Counted from the first letter of the stretch, positions 12,075 through 25,116 are shown. The stretch: 64,000 bases of DNA from Blastomyces gilchristii SLH14081 (GCF_000003855.2 NW_003101634.1:66771-130770), one strand, 5' to 3'. Numbers and translations: made by a program. The notes: generated by a model from the letters alone, not told the origin.

Positions 12075-14538
12075 CTAAATCATTTCTCCATCGCCTTCTT
12101 CGAAATCGCTCTCCTCGAAGTCAAGGGAAGCTGACGCTTCCTCGGCTGCGCGCTGAATCTGTGGAATTTAGTTCCAAGTACGACCTGTTTTCTCATCTGA
12201 AACGGAGACTTACCTCCTTCAGACCGCTCAACTCTTCAACATAATCACGTTCATTCACCGCCTTGCGAACGAAATCCCACCCCTGTGTCTTATAGGCATC
12301 CGTTATATTACCTGAGCAAGCACTACAACAGTTGTAGCTCTTCCCGGATACGACCACGTTCGAAAAATTAGACAAAAACCCTCTGATTTGATGGGGGACG
12401 ATTCCGAGAGGGTGATCGGCGTGGCTTTCTTGTTGGAGGGAGGATGCAGGTGCAGCTGGACCATTTGGATGCTGCAAAGTGGACACAAACAACTCAACTA
12501 ACAAGGCGGATGCTATTGCAGCTATGCCGGGACGAGTCACCGTACACTGTTGGTCTAGCGTTTGGTCCTTAACAGACTGTAACCGAGTTAGCACACAACA
12601 CATATATATGAAGAATTGAGCCAACGACTTACATCAGCTGGAGCAACAACGTCATTACAAAAGTAGCATCCCAGTTCTGTTTCTGGCGCCGAGCTATTTT
12701 CAACGCCGTGACGCATTACAACATATGTGTCGAAACCAAGCGCTGCATTCATCACTATTTTTCCGGTTGCCTTTCCCATAACGGTTGGTAACCACCGAGC
12801 CTCTCGAGTATCCAACAAAACAAATATCGCATCGTGTTCGTCAACCAGTTTCTTGAGTTCCCGAAATTCAAGTTCGGCTTTCGAAGCGTCGGTTATTGGG
12901 TGACCCGGCATTGGGACAGATATCACAAAGCCAGAAGCGTCGACACCGGGATAGATTTCTTCAAGAGCTGCGGCAGCGCGAAGGGCCTTCTTAGTCCCTC
13001 CTCCCAAGCAGTCATTAAACCCAAACAGTGGCTGTCTAACAGGATTGGAGAATGACACTGTGCCATTATCTACAAACGTAATTTTTCGAACACCCCACCC
13101 CTGTATCTTCAGCATCAGCTATTGAGCCATATACAAGAGATTTTGCTATTCTCACCAACAAATTGCGTGCAACGTAGCTACCCAGAGTTCCTGCACCTAG
13201 CAAAAGGCATTTTGTGTTTTTGATTTTCTCGAGATCCAGGTTAGGGCTGATCCTCCACTTCATAAGTTTCAAATTGAGGTCCACTGATTGATCAGCCAGC
13301 CTGTTTCGTCCCGTTAGAAACACTTTACTTAACATGGTTTAAAAATAATAATATGAAATCTTTAGACAAACCTTCTGGGGTCCATGTATTCTGTGAGATC
13401 AGTGATTCTTCCAGTTAGTTTGCCCGCGGCGTTTCGTTCCCATCCGGTGACTTTCGGCATGGGCATTTCGGACCCGAGCTGCGAGTCTTTACCGTCAGGT
13501 TGAGCTGCATCCGATCTCAATTTTATGACAATACTTCGACCTTGATCCCTTTTCGATTGAACGTCGCGGTATCTAAGAATATTAACTTCGTTAAGTTTCC
13601 ATCGTTGGCGAACAAGAACCAACAGGTTCCTCAACATCCAACCTGGAGCATCTGGGTAGTTCGATGGATCAGCGAAACACACAAAACAATCTTCGGGCAA
13701 AATATCGCTAAAAAATCCAACTTCAAACCCTGAAAGTGATGAAATTTTCCAGGAAAACCCCAGCTCTTTTGCTTTTGATGGCAAGGATTGCTGGTTATCG
13801 ACATTTTCTGTGTTAGACGGAGTGCCACCTGATGAACTGTTACCCGCATGCCAATCCTTCCTAGCAAGAAAGAACCCGTGTTGGCGAGCATCAACCCCAT
13901 ATCGCCATGTTTGAACAGCGTCAACTAGGGTGGAACTTTCACTGCCTGATAATGGCTTCGGATCCAGCACGGGTGTCCATGATGGTGATGAATGGATTGC
14001 GGGAAATGCAAACCAATACGAAAATTTATATTTTTTCAAATCCGCAAAGGAAAGCGCAATAAATGACACTAGCAGGGATGGGCATGAGTAAATGGTCCCA
14101 TCATTGATTGCATCCCATATCTGCTCCCAGTAGATCACTCTCAGCACAAAGCCTTACTCATGGGATGCAGGGTGTTGCGTACCGTCTTTCCAGTTTGTAA
14201 TAAAAGAGCATTCTTGTCTGTATTGCGGTATTCTTCGATTGTGTTGACATTCTTTATCATCCCTTCAGCCCTATAGTAGCCAGCGGGCACTCTGTGGAAT
14301 CGAGACTGTGAGTAATTACCAAATATGCCAGAAGTAGTTCGACTTACTCATCTCGGGTCAAGGCAGTCCCATGAATTTGCATACGACACGAAGTCTCCGG
14401 GCGATCAGCAGATCTGATCTCGTAAAGTCCAAGCAGCTTACGAGCAGAGTCATCGAGTTTGTCATGATTTATTTTCAGCGAAGCCAAGGATGTGTAGAAA
14501 GGAAGCTCTATATCAGAAGCAAAAGGTGTATACTGCAT
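12075..14538 (-). CDS. ATG7: Autophagy E1-like activating enzyme Atg7
   Basis: The E1-like enzyme that activates Atg12 and Atg8 for the two conjugation systems of autophagy. Seven exons on the minus strand are 14538-14348, 14291-14183, 14120-13372, 13300-13156, 13100-12633, 12576-12214 and 12158-12075, giving 702 aa. The N-terminal domain starts [15 protein letters not shown]. The adenylation domain has the nucleotide loop [16 protein letters not shown], followed by [17 protein letters not shown]. The catalytic cysteine is in [14 protein letters not shown]. The acidic C-terminal tail ([16 protein letters not shown]) is a separate small exon. The start was chosen as the first ATG in frame that begins at the conserved MQYTPF; the upstream codons in frame have no ATG before the next stop. 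ATG22 lies about 8.5 kb away, without evidence of linkage in function. Confidence 0.93.
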
Positions 14539-15077
14539 GTTGGCGACAGACAGATCTAAGTCCAAAACGGAATGTATCTGCTTGAAAGTAGGGATTCCAG
14601 TGAATAAATAACAGATTTCAGTAGAGCGTATCTACTGGCCTTGTTTCCCACCAGGTGATCAATGGCTGGCCTCGTTGGAATATCAGCTGGGGTGAGATCA
14701 AAACAAGTCGCTTATATTAGTTAGCAAAACTCCTTGTATGCTGCTTTTATTAGGGATGACATCTTCTAAGTCTCCAAAATGGGTAACTAGTGTATTCGGA
14801 AGAATAAACCATGGACGTCGCCTGATTCATCGTGTCACATGATCCGCTCGAATTTCAATGTTCGATTTTATGTGTTGGCAGGAAGATCTACCCTTCAACA
14901 GTTTACATTTTATTGAAAAGCTCTAGAAAGTAAAGTCAGGACCCTCTATGCAATCTGTTCTCTTTTAGAGGTCGATTTTATATTGAATACCTTCACAGTT
15001 TATGACGGAGAATCACTAAACAATACACCAATCTCGCCGACTTTTCCCCCGAAAAGTACCTAATTTACTTAATTACC
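14539..15077. promoter_or_regulatory. Divergent intergenic region between ATG7 and DCD1
   Basis: 539 bp between two divergent start codons, so both promoters should lie here. No specific factor site is convincing. A small open frame starting near 14,660 (MAGLVGISAGV) is short and unsupported. Confidence 0.45.
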
Positions 15078-16606
15078 ATGCTGCTTGGTCTATGTGGAGG
15101 TCTATTGCCAAAACCCTATTTCTATGATTTTTATTATTATTTATTATTATTATTATATTATTATTTTCACACTTATTTAAGAAAAAAAATACGAAGAAGA
15201 AGAGGTTAGGGAAATAAGAGCAGAAACTGACATTGCTTTTAGGAATATGCTCCGGAAAAAGCTCCGTTGCTGAGTACTTAATCCAAAAACACGGATTTCA
15301 CAAGCTCCAACTCGCCCACAGGCCCAGTCATCTGCTTGAACAAACTGAGCTACCTCCATCTTTCGGGAGTCAAGCACCTAAAAATGGGGCTCACGTATTT
15401 CAGAACGTTGATGAGCTTCTCGATTTTGTAACGAAAAGATGGCAAGATCGTTGGGTGACTACCGATATCTGGGATGAGGCAACGCTCGAGAGACTCCTCA
15501 TGAGACCTTATTTTCTTCTAGTAAGCGTGGATGCTCCAGTGAGCCTTAGATGGAGCCGCTTCACTGAAAGGTACGCGGAGCTCCTCCTGACTTCGCGCTG
15601 GATCTCCTCTCAACCCTAACAATATCAGGGCTTGGCGGCGGCAATTAGATCCTCCCGACCTCGAGAAATTCGTGCTCTGGAACGACAAGCACCTATACGA
15701 TAAGGATATCGGAATTACCTACATGACAGACCGTGCTCAGATCCGATTATTTAACTCGTCATCTTCGTTGCATGAGTTGCACTCGGCGCTGGAGGAGCTA
15801 GATTTAGCCGACGACCGACGTCTCCGCCCTGGCTGGGACCAATATTTCATGCAACTTGCCTCTCTGGCAGCCCAACGAAGCAATTGCATGAAGCGACGAG
15901 TAGGGTGCGTACTAGTTCGAGGAAAGCGAGTTATGAGCACAGGATACAATGGAACCCCTCGGAATACGAAAAATTGTAATGAAGGCGGATGTGAGATTTT
16001 TCCTTTGCTTGAAATACATATAGATAGATGCCTTACTAATTCTTCACAGGCCCCCGCTGCAACTCAGGAGAGGGTGGTGGCGCTGCGCTCTCTACCTGTC
16101 TTTGTATCCACGCAGAAGAAAATGCTCTATTGGAGGCAGGACGTGAACGAATAGGGGAGGGTGCTATATTATATTGCAATACGTCAGTTCTTCCTAAGGC
16201 TTTGCATCACTAAGTATTTCAGAAAATGAAAACTGACTATGCCTTTCCTACAGCTGTCCCTGCCTCACTTGCAGTGTAAAAATTGCTCAGCTTGGAATAT
16301 CCGAAGTGGTCTACTCGCAGAGCTATAACATGGATAAGGAGGTTAGTGCTAGTGTTACCATTCATACACCTAGAGATACCGTGCTAATTTTCCTTAGACC
16401 GCATCAATTTTGCAAGAAGCTGGAGTGAAACTCCGCCAGTTCTCTCCTGTAAGTGAATGCTTTTCCAAACACCAAAAAATCAAAAATCCACGTTACAGTG
16501 TAGACTAATTGAATTCTAGCCACGCAACGGACTAGTGTACCTCCAAAGGTTCGACATGATGATTAGTGCTGATCATGAAGTATTTAACTCGGAGCCAACT
16601 ATATGA
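15078..16606 (+). CDS. DCD1: Deoxycytidylate (dCMP) deaminase
   Basis: Zinc-dependent deaminase that converts dCMP to dUMP and feeds thymidylate synthesis. Seven exons are read: 15078-15099, 15243-15570, 15629-15990, 16050-16182, 16254-16341, 16398-16448 and 16520-16606, for 356 aa. The tiny first exon (MLLGLCGG) is needed to complete a P-loop-like GGICSGKSS with exon 2; such an N-terminal kinase-like extension is typical of fungal Dcd1. The deaminase core shows the zinc ligand HAEENALLE and the second ligand pair in CPCLTC. The CNEGGCPRC segment is interrupted by intron 3 and probably binds the second zinc. The first intron carries an ATT microsatellite. Confidence 0.9.
15127..15172 (+). repeat. 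(ATT)n microsatellite in DCD1 intron 1
   Basis: An imperfect run of ATT/TTA triplets lies inside the first intron of DCD1. It is a simple repeat and resembles the tails of the LINEs further right, but no LINE sequence is attached to it. Confidence 0.8.
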
Positions 16607-17164
16607 TGTCCGGGTGAAGGACTTGGGCTCGATCCGCGCTATTCAATTGCTAGTAATTTGCAAATTTTCTTTTTCTTTTCCAATATTTAGATTAATTCAA
16701 AATTTTAAGGTTGGCGTGCGTGCATGTGTACACGCAAATTAAATCAATTTTTGCCTTACGTAAGTTAACATAATCAACCACCCAACAACCTATTTCCACC
16801 CGGCCAACACCCACCTCTGTAAACCTATTTCAATCAACTTCAAATATCAATATCTCAATGAATATTTTCTAAAGATTATTCTAAAAAAGAATATACTGAG
16901 CGTAGTATTTCAATTTTTGTTGAAAAAATAATTTATAATTATTAAACTATCAAACTATATGAAATATTATTTTAAAATAAAATACATAGTATATTTATAA
17001 ATATTTGTATAATACAGTCTGTTATATACGTTGATATTTATAAATTACTTATTATAAAGTGAAAATAAAAGAGAATTGCTGATATATTATTAATAATATT
17101 CAAAATATATAATTGATTTAATTTAATATTACAGACTCAGGTTCAAGTAACGCCCCCATCGTTT

Positions 17165-17188
17165 ATTGGTCGGTTCTAATCGGCCAAT
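17165..17188. promoter_or_regulatory. Inverted pair of CCAAT boxes upstream of HIS7
   Basis: ATTGG at 17165-17169 and CCAAT at 17184-17188 form an inverted pair about 180-200 bp before the HIS7 start codon. CCAAT boxes bind the HAP/CBC complex in filamentous fungi. Use in vivo is inferred. Confidence 0.55.
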
Positions 17189-17240
17189 CATGCTGCTCCC
17201 TTAACTTTCCAACACCAAGATTTTAAGGTTTAAACCAAAC

Positions 17241-17247
17241 TGACTCA
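17241..17247 (+). promoter_or_regulatory. CpcA/Gcn4 site (TGACTCA) upstream of HIS7
   Basis: A perfect TGACTCA lies 120 bp before the HIS7 ATG. This is the recognition element of Gcn4/CpcA, the activator of cross-pathway amino-acid control, and histidine genes are classical targets. The match is seen; regulation is inferred from the pathway. Confidence 0.7.
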
Positions 17248-17366
17248 TCCCGCCCGACTCGATGATTCTTCAAGTTCGAGCTTCTTTTGTTGATTGAAGA
17301 CCCGAAGCAAGAATCACCACTGCTAAGCCACTGTGCGGCGGCGTTGTCCATTTTACTCTGTACAAA

Positions 17367-19067
17367 ATGCCTGTTGTCCATCTGTTAGACTATGTAGCTG
17401 GCAACATTCGGTCCCTAGTCAACGCCATTGAAAAGGTTGGATATCAAGTTGAATGGGTAAAATCGCCAGAAGATGTGCAGAATGCTGAGGTCAGTAGAGC
17501 AATCGCCAGGCCCAGGGCGTGGAAGAGTTCACTGACATGCCTATGCCTGTAGAAACTTATTTTGCCCGGTGTTGGGCACTTTGGGCATTGTTTAACGCAG
17601 CTCTCAAATGGAGGATATCTTGAGCCAATAAGAAAGCACATCGCCTCGGGCAAGCCTTTTATGGGCATCTGTGTTGGCATGCAAGTTCTCTGCGAAGGTT
17701 CTGAAGAAGACCCGACTGTTCATGGTCTGGGGTTGATACCTATCCGCCTGGCAAGATTTGATTCCACCAGTAAAAGTGTTCCTCATATAGGATGGAATTC
17801 AGCCAAATGCTCCAGCAAATCCCCAGGGAAATACACCAGTCTCTACGGCCTTCATCCACAGGACAAATATTACTATGTTCATTCATACGCGGCTCCTTAC
17901 GATGAGAAGGCGCTTGCCGGTCACGGATGGACGGTTGCGACTGCAACTTACGGGGACGAAACGTTTATTGGTGCCATTGGCCGGGATAATATCTTCGCGA
18001 CACAGTTCCACCCAGAAAAAAGTGGTAAATCTGGCCTCCGCTCGTTGGAGTTTTTCTTGAATGGACAAAGCATTCAAATTTTGGATTCCCCTCCATCCCC
18101 AACAAGTGCTAGTGGTCTAACAAGACGAGTTATTGCGTGTTTGGACGTTCGTACGAACGATGATGGTGACTTAGTAGTTACTAAAGGGGATCAATATGAT
18201 GTCCGCGAGAAGAGTGGCCACCAAAGTGGAGGACAAGTTAGGAATTTAGGAAAGCCTGTTGAAATGGCGAAACGATACTACGAACAGGGAGCCGACGAGG
18301 TAACTTTTTTAAATATTACTTCTTTCCGAAATTGCCCTGTTGTAGACGTCCCAATGCTGGAGATTGTGAGGCAAACATCAGAAACAGTTTTCGTGCCGTT
18401 GACAATCGGCGGCGGCATTAGGGACACCATTGACTCCGACGGCTCTACGATCTGCGCCTTGGATATTGCGAAGCTGTATTTCAAGTCCGGGGCCGATAAA
18501 GTTAGCATTGGATCTGATGCAGTTATCGCTGCAGAAAAGTACTATGAGAATAACCGCACCCTCAGCGGCGGCACCGCAATTGAGACCATATCGAAGGCGT
18601 ACGGCAACCAAGCTGTAGTGGTCAGTGTTGACCCGAAGCGAATTTACGTTAATCGGCCGGAAGACACAACACATCGAACAATCAAAACAAAATATCCGAA
18701 TAACGCCGGCCGAGAATTCTGCTGGTACCAATGCACCATAAAAGGTGGAAGAGAAGGCCGAGATATTGACGTTTACCAGCTTATTAAGGCAGTAGAGGCC
18801 ATGGGGGCAGGAGAAATCCTTCTTAATTGCATTGATAAGGATGGGACCAACAGCGGCTTTGATATTGAGCTCATCAATGATGTCAAATCCTTTACCACAA
18901 TTCCGGTTATTGCTTCCAGTGGTGCCGGTAACCCCAGTCATTTCGAGGAAGTTTTTAGGCAAACTACCACCGACGCTGCTCTAGGTGCAGGCATGGTACG
19001 TGCTGTTGAATATTTTGAATATCCTCGCGAGTATCTACTGACTTGGAAACTAGTTCCATCGGAATGA
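17367..19067 (+). CDS. HIS7: Imidazole glycerol phosphate synthase (glutaminase-cyclase fusion)
   Basis: A bifunctional histidine-biosynthesis enzyme: the N-terminal class I glutamine amidotransferase (HisH part) supplies ammonia to the C-terminal TIM-barrel cyclase (HisF part), making IGP and AICAR. Exons are 17367-17489 and 17553-19067 (545 aa), close to the 552 aa of yeast His7. The amidotransferase shows the catalytic Cys in [15 protein letters not shown] and the His-Glu pair in TQFHPEKSG. The cyclase half starts at [19 protein letters not shown] and contains [16 protein letters not shown] and IASSGAGNP. Upstream motifs suggest cross-pathway control. Confidence 0.95.
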
Positions 19068-20263
19068 ATACACTGTGAAGGACGTAAAAAGTTATTTGTC
19101 CTCTAAGGGACTTCTAGTCCGGGTCTGAAAGGTAGTCATGAGTGGTTATGCGAAGAATAATTATCAGAACAGGAAATGACGGTTTGCCGCTATATCGATA
19201 CAATTCAAAAAAAGCAATCAATTCATACCTATAGATTTTAGACGGAATTCAAACGATATCTACATTCGTAATGCAAAGATTAATTCCAACAGAAATATTT
19301 TACCTGATCCAAAGACTCCAATACGCTTTAGCTCCAACGCTATTATTACCCACGGGGGAGATTGAATCCATCACCAGCGCATCACATGATCTGGTCGAAA
19401 ATCTCCCCTTGCTGACTAATAGACAAAAATTCCTTCTTCCATCGCGCCAACTCTGGAACTTCGCCTTCTCAACGTCAACTCGCCTTTCTCTTCTTTCAAC
19501 ATCTTGCCACAATTCTGTTCACTATCCCACCCACTCCTTGCGGGCTCCTTGATTCATTCTCCATTGTCCTACCGACTTCTTGTGACTGAGTATCTCCTTT
19601 CGACTTGCAGATGTACAGTAATCCGTTCGGGTAGACATCCTTCACCCCACCGTCATCAGCGGACCTACCTACCTACCTGTCTTTATTGACGATACCCAAG
19701 TTGCCGTCTCTCTTTTCACATCTCATTTACGATTTTCGAAAAGTGCACTCGAGGGGGCATCTTCCTACAGACTCAGAAACATCGGTTGGATTGTAACAGG
19801 TATTGGGATCCGGCTGGTTTAAAATTTATTATCGTTATTGTGTTGCTAGGGTGTTAAAAAACAGCTTTGAAGGATTTTACTGTCCTTCCCCTTTCTTCGC
19901 AGTCCGAATACCTGTTTTATGTACAAACCCGTTTCTTCATTATTGTTTGGGGGTATCTCAAATCCACGTTTGTTCCCTCTTCTTTTTAACGCAAGAAAAT
20001 CTTATCATATCGATACAAAACATAATCCAGTTGAGGTTATTCCAGTCTCGCTCTGACATCCCCAACTTTGCCACTCTCCTTACTCAATAAATCGATCGTC
20101 AAAAGGACTTTATAATCAGTTCACATTTGCGGTGTGGTTGGCAAAACTGAATCGAGTCGGGACGTTGCATTATTGCTATCATTGTTTAGACACTTCCTAC
20201 CTTGATCTCAGTTCCCTAATCCAAAAAGATATTGTCCATTGTTAACTCCTCCCATCAATTACC
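19068..20263. other. Long intergenic region upstream of MPE1
   Basis: About 1.2 kb with no gene I can support. The part from about 19,430 to 19,720 is strikingly pyrimidine-rich (many CTT, TCC and CTAC runs, including three CTAC units near 19,665). This is common in long 5' leaders of fungal housekeeping genes. Several short open frames are low complexity and unconvincing. Confidence 0.55.
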
Positions 20264-22373
20264 ATGACTTCTTCTGTTCATTTCAAGTTCAAATCTCAGA
20301 AGGAACCCTCGAGGGTGACCTTTGACGGCACGGGTATATCGGTTTTTGAACTGAAAAGAGAAATCATCAATCAAAATCGACTAGGCGATGGAAGTGATTT
20401 TGAACTTGCAATTTATAACGAAGATACAAACGAAGGTGAGTAAGGGGTCGTATATCCTAGCTAGCACTTCACGTTGCAGACCTAACTCGTTTCCCATAGA
20501 ATACGACGATGACACAACGATTATCCCACGATCCACCTCTGTAATCGCCCGCAGGCTTCCTGCCGCAAGGCCCGGGAAGGGCGGGGCGGCACGCTATGTC
20601 TCTGGTAAAATGCCAGTGAACGCGCGTAGTTCCTCCAGGATTGAACCCCCTACATCCAACCGAACTGTCAGCGGTGGAGGTGCTATTATAAACAATATTC
20701 CTGATTTGAATGCTGCGCAATCCGAAGATGAAAAGATCAAAGCTTTGTTTAGCTTGCAGGAAACACAATGGAAAGAACAACAAAACGAAATGGCCAAGTA
20801 GGTCATGCCACAGTCATCATGTATTTATTAGTTCCTTGACAATGAACCTGCTAACAAAATACTACCAACAGTGCTACTCCAGTTCCATTTAATCGAAGCA
20901 GGGGAAAACCTGTCAATGTCCCTGATCATCCTCCACCTCCAGGTTATTTATGCTACCGTTGCCGAGAAAAAGGTACGTCGTTATCAGCGGCTATAGGGGA
21001 TCTAGTAACAGGCTAACATATTCTTAGGTCATTGGATACAAGCATGTCCCACCAATAATGACCCCAAATTTGACGGTCGTTATCGAGTCAAACGATCGAC
21101 GGGAATACCCCGCTCGCTCCAGAAACAGGTTGAAAAGCCTGATTCCTTGGCATTGGATGGGTCAAACGAAGATTCGAAGCTTTCTGGTGTAATGGTAAAT
21201 GCGGATGGCGACTTCGTGGTTGCTCAGCCAGATAAGGCATCATGGGAATTATACCAGGAAAAAGCCAAAGCTTCTGCTGCAGCGGCAGCTGAATTTGCCG
21301 CAGCTGAAGGGAGCAGGGAGATACAGGCGCGTGGTTTACAGTGTCCAATTGATAAACGATTGTTACTAGAGCCAACGAAAACGCCATGCTGCAAAAAAAC
21401 TTATTGCAATGATTGTATCACAAATGCATTGATCGAAAGTGATTTCGTTTGCCCTAATTGTTCTACGGAAGGCGTATTACTAGACAATCTAACAGTGGAC
21501 CAAGAAGCTGTGGGTAAACTAAAGGATTATCAAAAGGAGAAGGCCGAGAAAAAAGAGAAGGAGAGAGAGCAATCAGTTAGCGAAAAATCCACCGTATCTC
21601 CTCCAAGAGTTGTTTCGGAACCCGCCAACCAAAAATACGTGTCTACTTCTTCCCCCAAACTACCAACACAGCCTAGTCCGACATGTTTGAAAAAGCGACC
21701 GGTAGGAGAAAGGGACGAAAATGCAAGTGGGCAGGATGTTGTTGCCACTGCACCAGCAATGAAAAAGCAGAAATCAAACGACGGCCAGCCTCATGTCAAC
21801 AGCCATCATAACCAAAAAGGAGAAATCCATAACGGATTTTCTCCCTCGCCGTTCCATCAGCAACTACCCTTCGGAAATTTTAATTCTCCATCTCCCCAAC
21901 ACTTCCAAATGACCGGGTTTCCTCAACAGAACGTGATGCCAATGCCGGGGTTTATTGGCAATGTAGATAGCTCTACGCCCATGCTAAACGGATATGCGCA
22001 AGGCGAAAATGGGTGGAATCAGATGGCGAGTAATAATATGAACTTTGGTATGCCAAACGGACCATATACGAATAGCTTTAGCCAGCCAATGATGCCATTT
22101 GGTGGATATGGGCCAAGCAATTTCGGCCCTGGCCCAGGCGGGATGATGCCCATGAGCATGAATTTCATGAACCAACCTCCCAGTCATCTCCCACAACGAC
22201 CGCCCTTCCAACAAAACATAGGCATGGCACCCTTCTCGAACCAGCAACGAACCAGTTTCGGACGACCATTCGCGAAGGAAGAAGACAATGCGTATCTACG
22301 ACAGCCAGTCAACCCGCATCGACACCAAGCGAGGCAGAAACGAATCAGGCCGAGTGACTATCGTGAGCTGTAG
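20264..22373 (+). CDS. MPE1: Mpe1/RBBP6-type cleavage and polyadenylation factor subunit
   Basis: A subunit of the pre-mRNA cleavage and polyadenylation factor, homologous to yeast Mpe1 and human RBBP6, acting in the nucleus. Exons are 20264-20435, 20500-20797, 20872-20972 and 21028-22373 (638 aa). An N-terminal DWNN ubiquitin-like domain opens with SSVHFKFKSQKEPSRVTFDG. A CCHC zinc knuckle (CYRCREKGHWIQAC) spans intron 3. A RING/U-box-like domain follows: CPIDKRLLLEPTKTPCC, then YCNDCI and CPNC. The C-terminal third is low complexity, rich in Met, Pro, Gly, Asn and Gln, and ends in a basic tail. All three diagnostic domains are in the expected order. Confidence 0.92.
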
Positions 22374-22999
22374 GGATACGAATAGGAAGGGGCATAAAGA
22401 GCTACCAATGAATGACACATCATCACCATGGTATTGTTTTATTTCCAAATTTATTAGACTTTTTAGCGTGGAGTTTGTCGCATATGGGAACTCAAACCTA
22501 TGAAGGTTGAGAAATTCGTGGACCAAGGAGAATCGGTGATCGTTCGAGGTTCAATGGAGTAGTTCTAAGTCCTTAAGAGGATTGATGTAAAGTTCACTTT
22601 ACAGAAGTCTCCTGCAGTACTTCTGCTTTTCCCTAACTTATATGTAATCTAAGTTTTCGATTTTATTTTATTCGTAGTGGCGAATAGTTAATAAATTTTA
22701 TGTTACATAACTCATCTCAGAACATCCGGGCAAATTAGCAATCAGGTCGACTGCAACTGTATCCCCCAGTATTTTCTCAGAGTCTACCAACTTCGCCAAT
22801 CCAGATCAAGCTTTGGAGCAATTCGTAAGACGCCGTAGTGTAGTGGTGCATTGGCTGACCGGGCTAAAACTTAACTCCTTCGGTGAATATATGTGTAAAA
22901 GGAAGAGAGTAACGAGTCAGTAAAGTTTGTTCTATTGATAATATAGACTGCGTTGCTAAAATTTAACACATGTATGAAACCCTGTGACATGGCCAAATA
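22374..22999. other. Convergent intergenic region between MPE1 and ATG22
   Basis: About 625 bp between two convergent stop codons; it should hold both 3' ends. No open frame or repeat with recognisable content was found. Confidence 0.5.
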
Positions 23000-24949
23000 T
23001 CAACGCTCCTGACGCCTCTCTTCCAGCTCATCAGCAAGGAATTGAGCATCACGCTTCCCGCGGTCGACGTCGATTAGTAACATCAGCGGTAATGGGATGA
23101 GAATTAGGATGGCCAAGAAGCCAAACGCAGGTCGAATTTCTCCGTATCTATCAGTTATCATCCCGACAATCGCAGGACCGAATATGCTCGACCCCTTATC
23201 GGTGATGGCATACAATGCATAAAAGGATGCTTCGAACCCCGGGGGTATCAACTCTCCGAAAAAGCTGCGACAGTAGGATGACAACCCGCCCATTACAAGG
23301 CCATAAACAGCTCCTAGCATGTACATTTCCCATGGCTTCTGAAGCCCAAACACGCCTAGCCGTTTGATTGGTGGAAGGAAGCCGAGGAGCCCGTAAAAAG
23401 GGATGAACTCAAAAACACAAATGCAAGCAATGATGGTCTGTGAGGCGCGCCAGTTTAGTCGACGCGACAGATAGTTCCAAAAAAAAGCCCCACACACCCC
23501 CGAGATCATTGCTATTACATTGATCAAGCCAAGGGCAGCAAGCTTCATATCCAATTGTGTTTTGGCAAATAGCACAGCTGTGCCGCTCACCGTGGCAATG
23601 CCATCAGAAAGAAGAAACCACACTGCTAGGAAGATAAGAACGTCCTTGAGATGGCGGGCTTGAAGAGCTGTGCGCCCAAGGGACTTCCATGCGAACGCTA
23701 TGTAACTAAGCCATGGCCACATTTTGTTGTCTCTGGCAGAAGTAGGGAGAGGTGGGCCGGGACGAGGACGGAGCCACATAGCAGCTGGGACTGTAAAAAG
23801 CAACCACCACAATCCAATTCCGAACAGAGCCAATCGTAGGGAGAAGGTCGTCGAGCCTGTGGCTACAATGATGAGGATGGACATGATTTGCAGAATAACA
23901 GCCCCAATGTAACCAATACCAATCCCATTGGAAGAGATCCTTGTCGACAGCTGGAGCTCTTCTGACATTCTTGGAGATTTGAGCTGAGAGCCATCAATGG
24001 GCATGGTAGTATCACGCTGAAGTAGTGGTGATGTGGACGACATACTGCTGGGCCGTTGACTCTGGCTGGATCTAGGCTCGCTGGACGTATTGGAAGGTTG
24101 CACATCATCGTCAATCAAAGGACTGCCCGGGGTAGATTGAATGGCGGGGTGATGGCGAACAAGCAAAGGCAGAAATGAATTGAGTAATACAAATGAGGCA
24201 CCAAAGCAAGTATTTGCTACAATTGCAAGCAATGCGCCGAGCAAATAAACTTGCGGAACAACGCCCAGAAAGAGCATGGTTGACACTGCCCCCAAGAAAG
24301 CAAAAACCAAGAGTAATGTCTTGCGGTAGACGCCGTGATCCGCTGCCCCTGACATGGAGATTATAAGCAGTGACTGTATTAATACACTCACTGAAAATGT
24401 GTACATCGCAAAACTAGCCGTGTTTATTTCCATTCCCAGGAAATATACGACACACTGGCTAGTTTTGGGAGAACTTGGACGGCTCGGAGAAGAGGCAGCC
24501 GAAGTGAACAGGTCGGATGTCACTCTCCAACTTGCACTGCATGGCGTAGTTTTGTCAGAAAGGAGAACTCCTCGATCCCTAGCCATTTGCTCCAGGGTGA
24601 TAGGAAGAAAGGATCCTGTTTGCAAATTTAGCACTTCATTAGTTCTCTGTCAGAAAGTGATAAGTTGCATGGTTCACAGAAAATACGAAGATCTCTCTCT
24701 CACTCTCACTCTTTTTTTTTAACTATCCTCTAATTTCCTCTGCAAACACTCACTTCACTTCCCGCTGTAAACATGTCCATAGCTGCTAAAACAATAAAAA
24801 GAGACGGGTTGGAATAACTCACCCATAGCACAAACTGTAAATACCTCAGCGGCCCAGCCGTAACAGTACCACCCTGCCAGCTCCTTCTTGCTCGTGGGCC
24901 GAGTATCATCCCCGGGGTACTTATGACCGATCAGTTCATCTGAATCCAT
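23000..24949 (-). CDS. ATG22: Vacuolar amino-acid effluxer Atg22
   Basis: A major-facilitator-like vacuolar membrane protein that exports amino acids released by autophagic breakdown. Exons on the minus strand are 24949-24823 and 24615-23000 (580 aa). The first exon encodes [20 protein letters not shown], the conserved Atg22 N-terminus, and splices to [15 protein letters not shown]. Multiple hydrophobic segments follow, with a long Ser-rich cytosolic loop (residues about 215-275, [17 protein letters not shown]). The C-terminal half keeps [18 protein letters not shown] and the loop [20 protein letters not shown], both typical of the family. A repeat shared with 57.5 kb lies just upstream. Confidence 0.92.
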
Positions 24950-25116
24950 TATTGAATGAATATGAAACACACCTCAGCCTGCACCTCGGAACAGGCGACG
25001 AGATGATGAAGAAAGAAGGAATAATTGCTCAGTTTGTGATCATGAAGTGCCACAAGCTCCGTGCAAACATTGCAAACATTGCTCACAGTTGGTAGTTAGT
25101 TGCTCCCGGGTGGACG

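Larger units (their letters stand above)
16607..17366. other. AT-rich intergenic island and HIS7 promoter
   Basis: The stretch 16,660-17,140 is far more AT-rich than the surrounding gene region and has no open frame of note. It contains several short inverted AT motifs but no clear terminal repeats. The last 200 bp before HIS7 are GC-normal again and carry the regulatory motifs listed separately. Confidence 0.5.

Noticed and set aside
19271..20090. Short open frames upstream of MPE1
   Set aside because: Low-complexity pyrimidine-rich sequence with no recognisable protein features; better seen as a 5' leader or promoter.
22825..22885. tRNA-like sequence (GTAGTGTAGTGGTGCATTGG)
   Set aside because: It resembles an A box, but there is no matching B box (GGTTCGANTCC) or acceptor stem at a proper distance.
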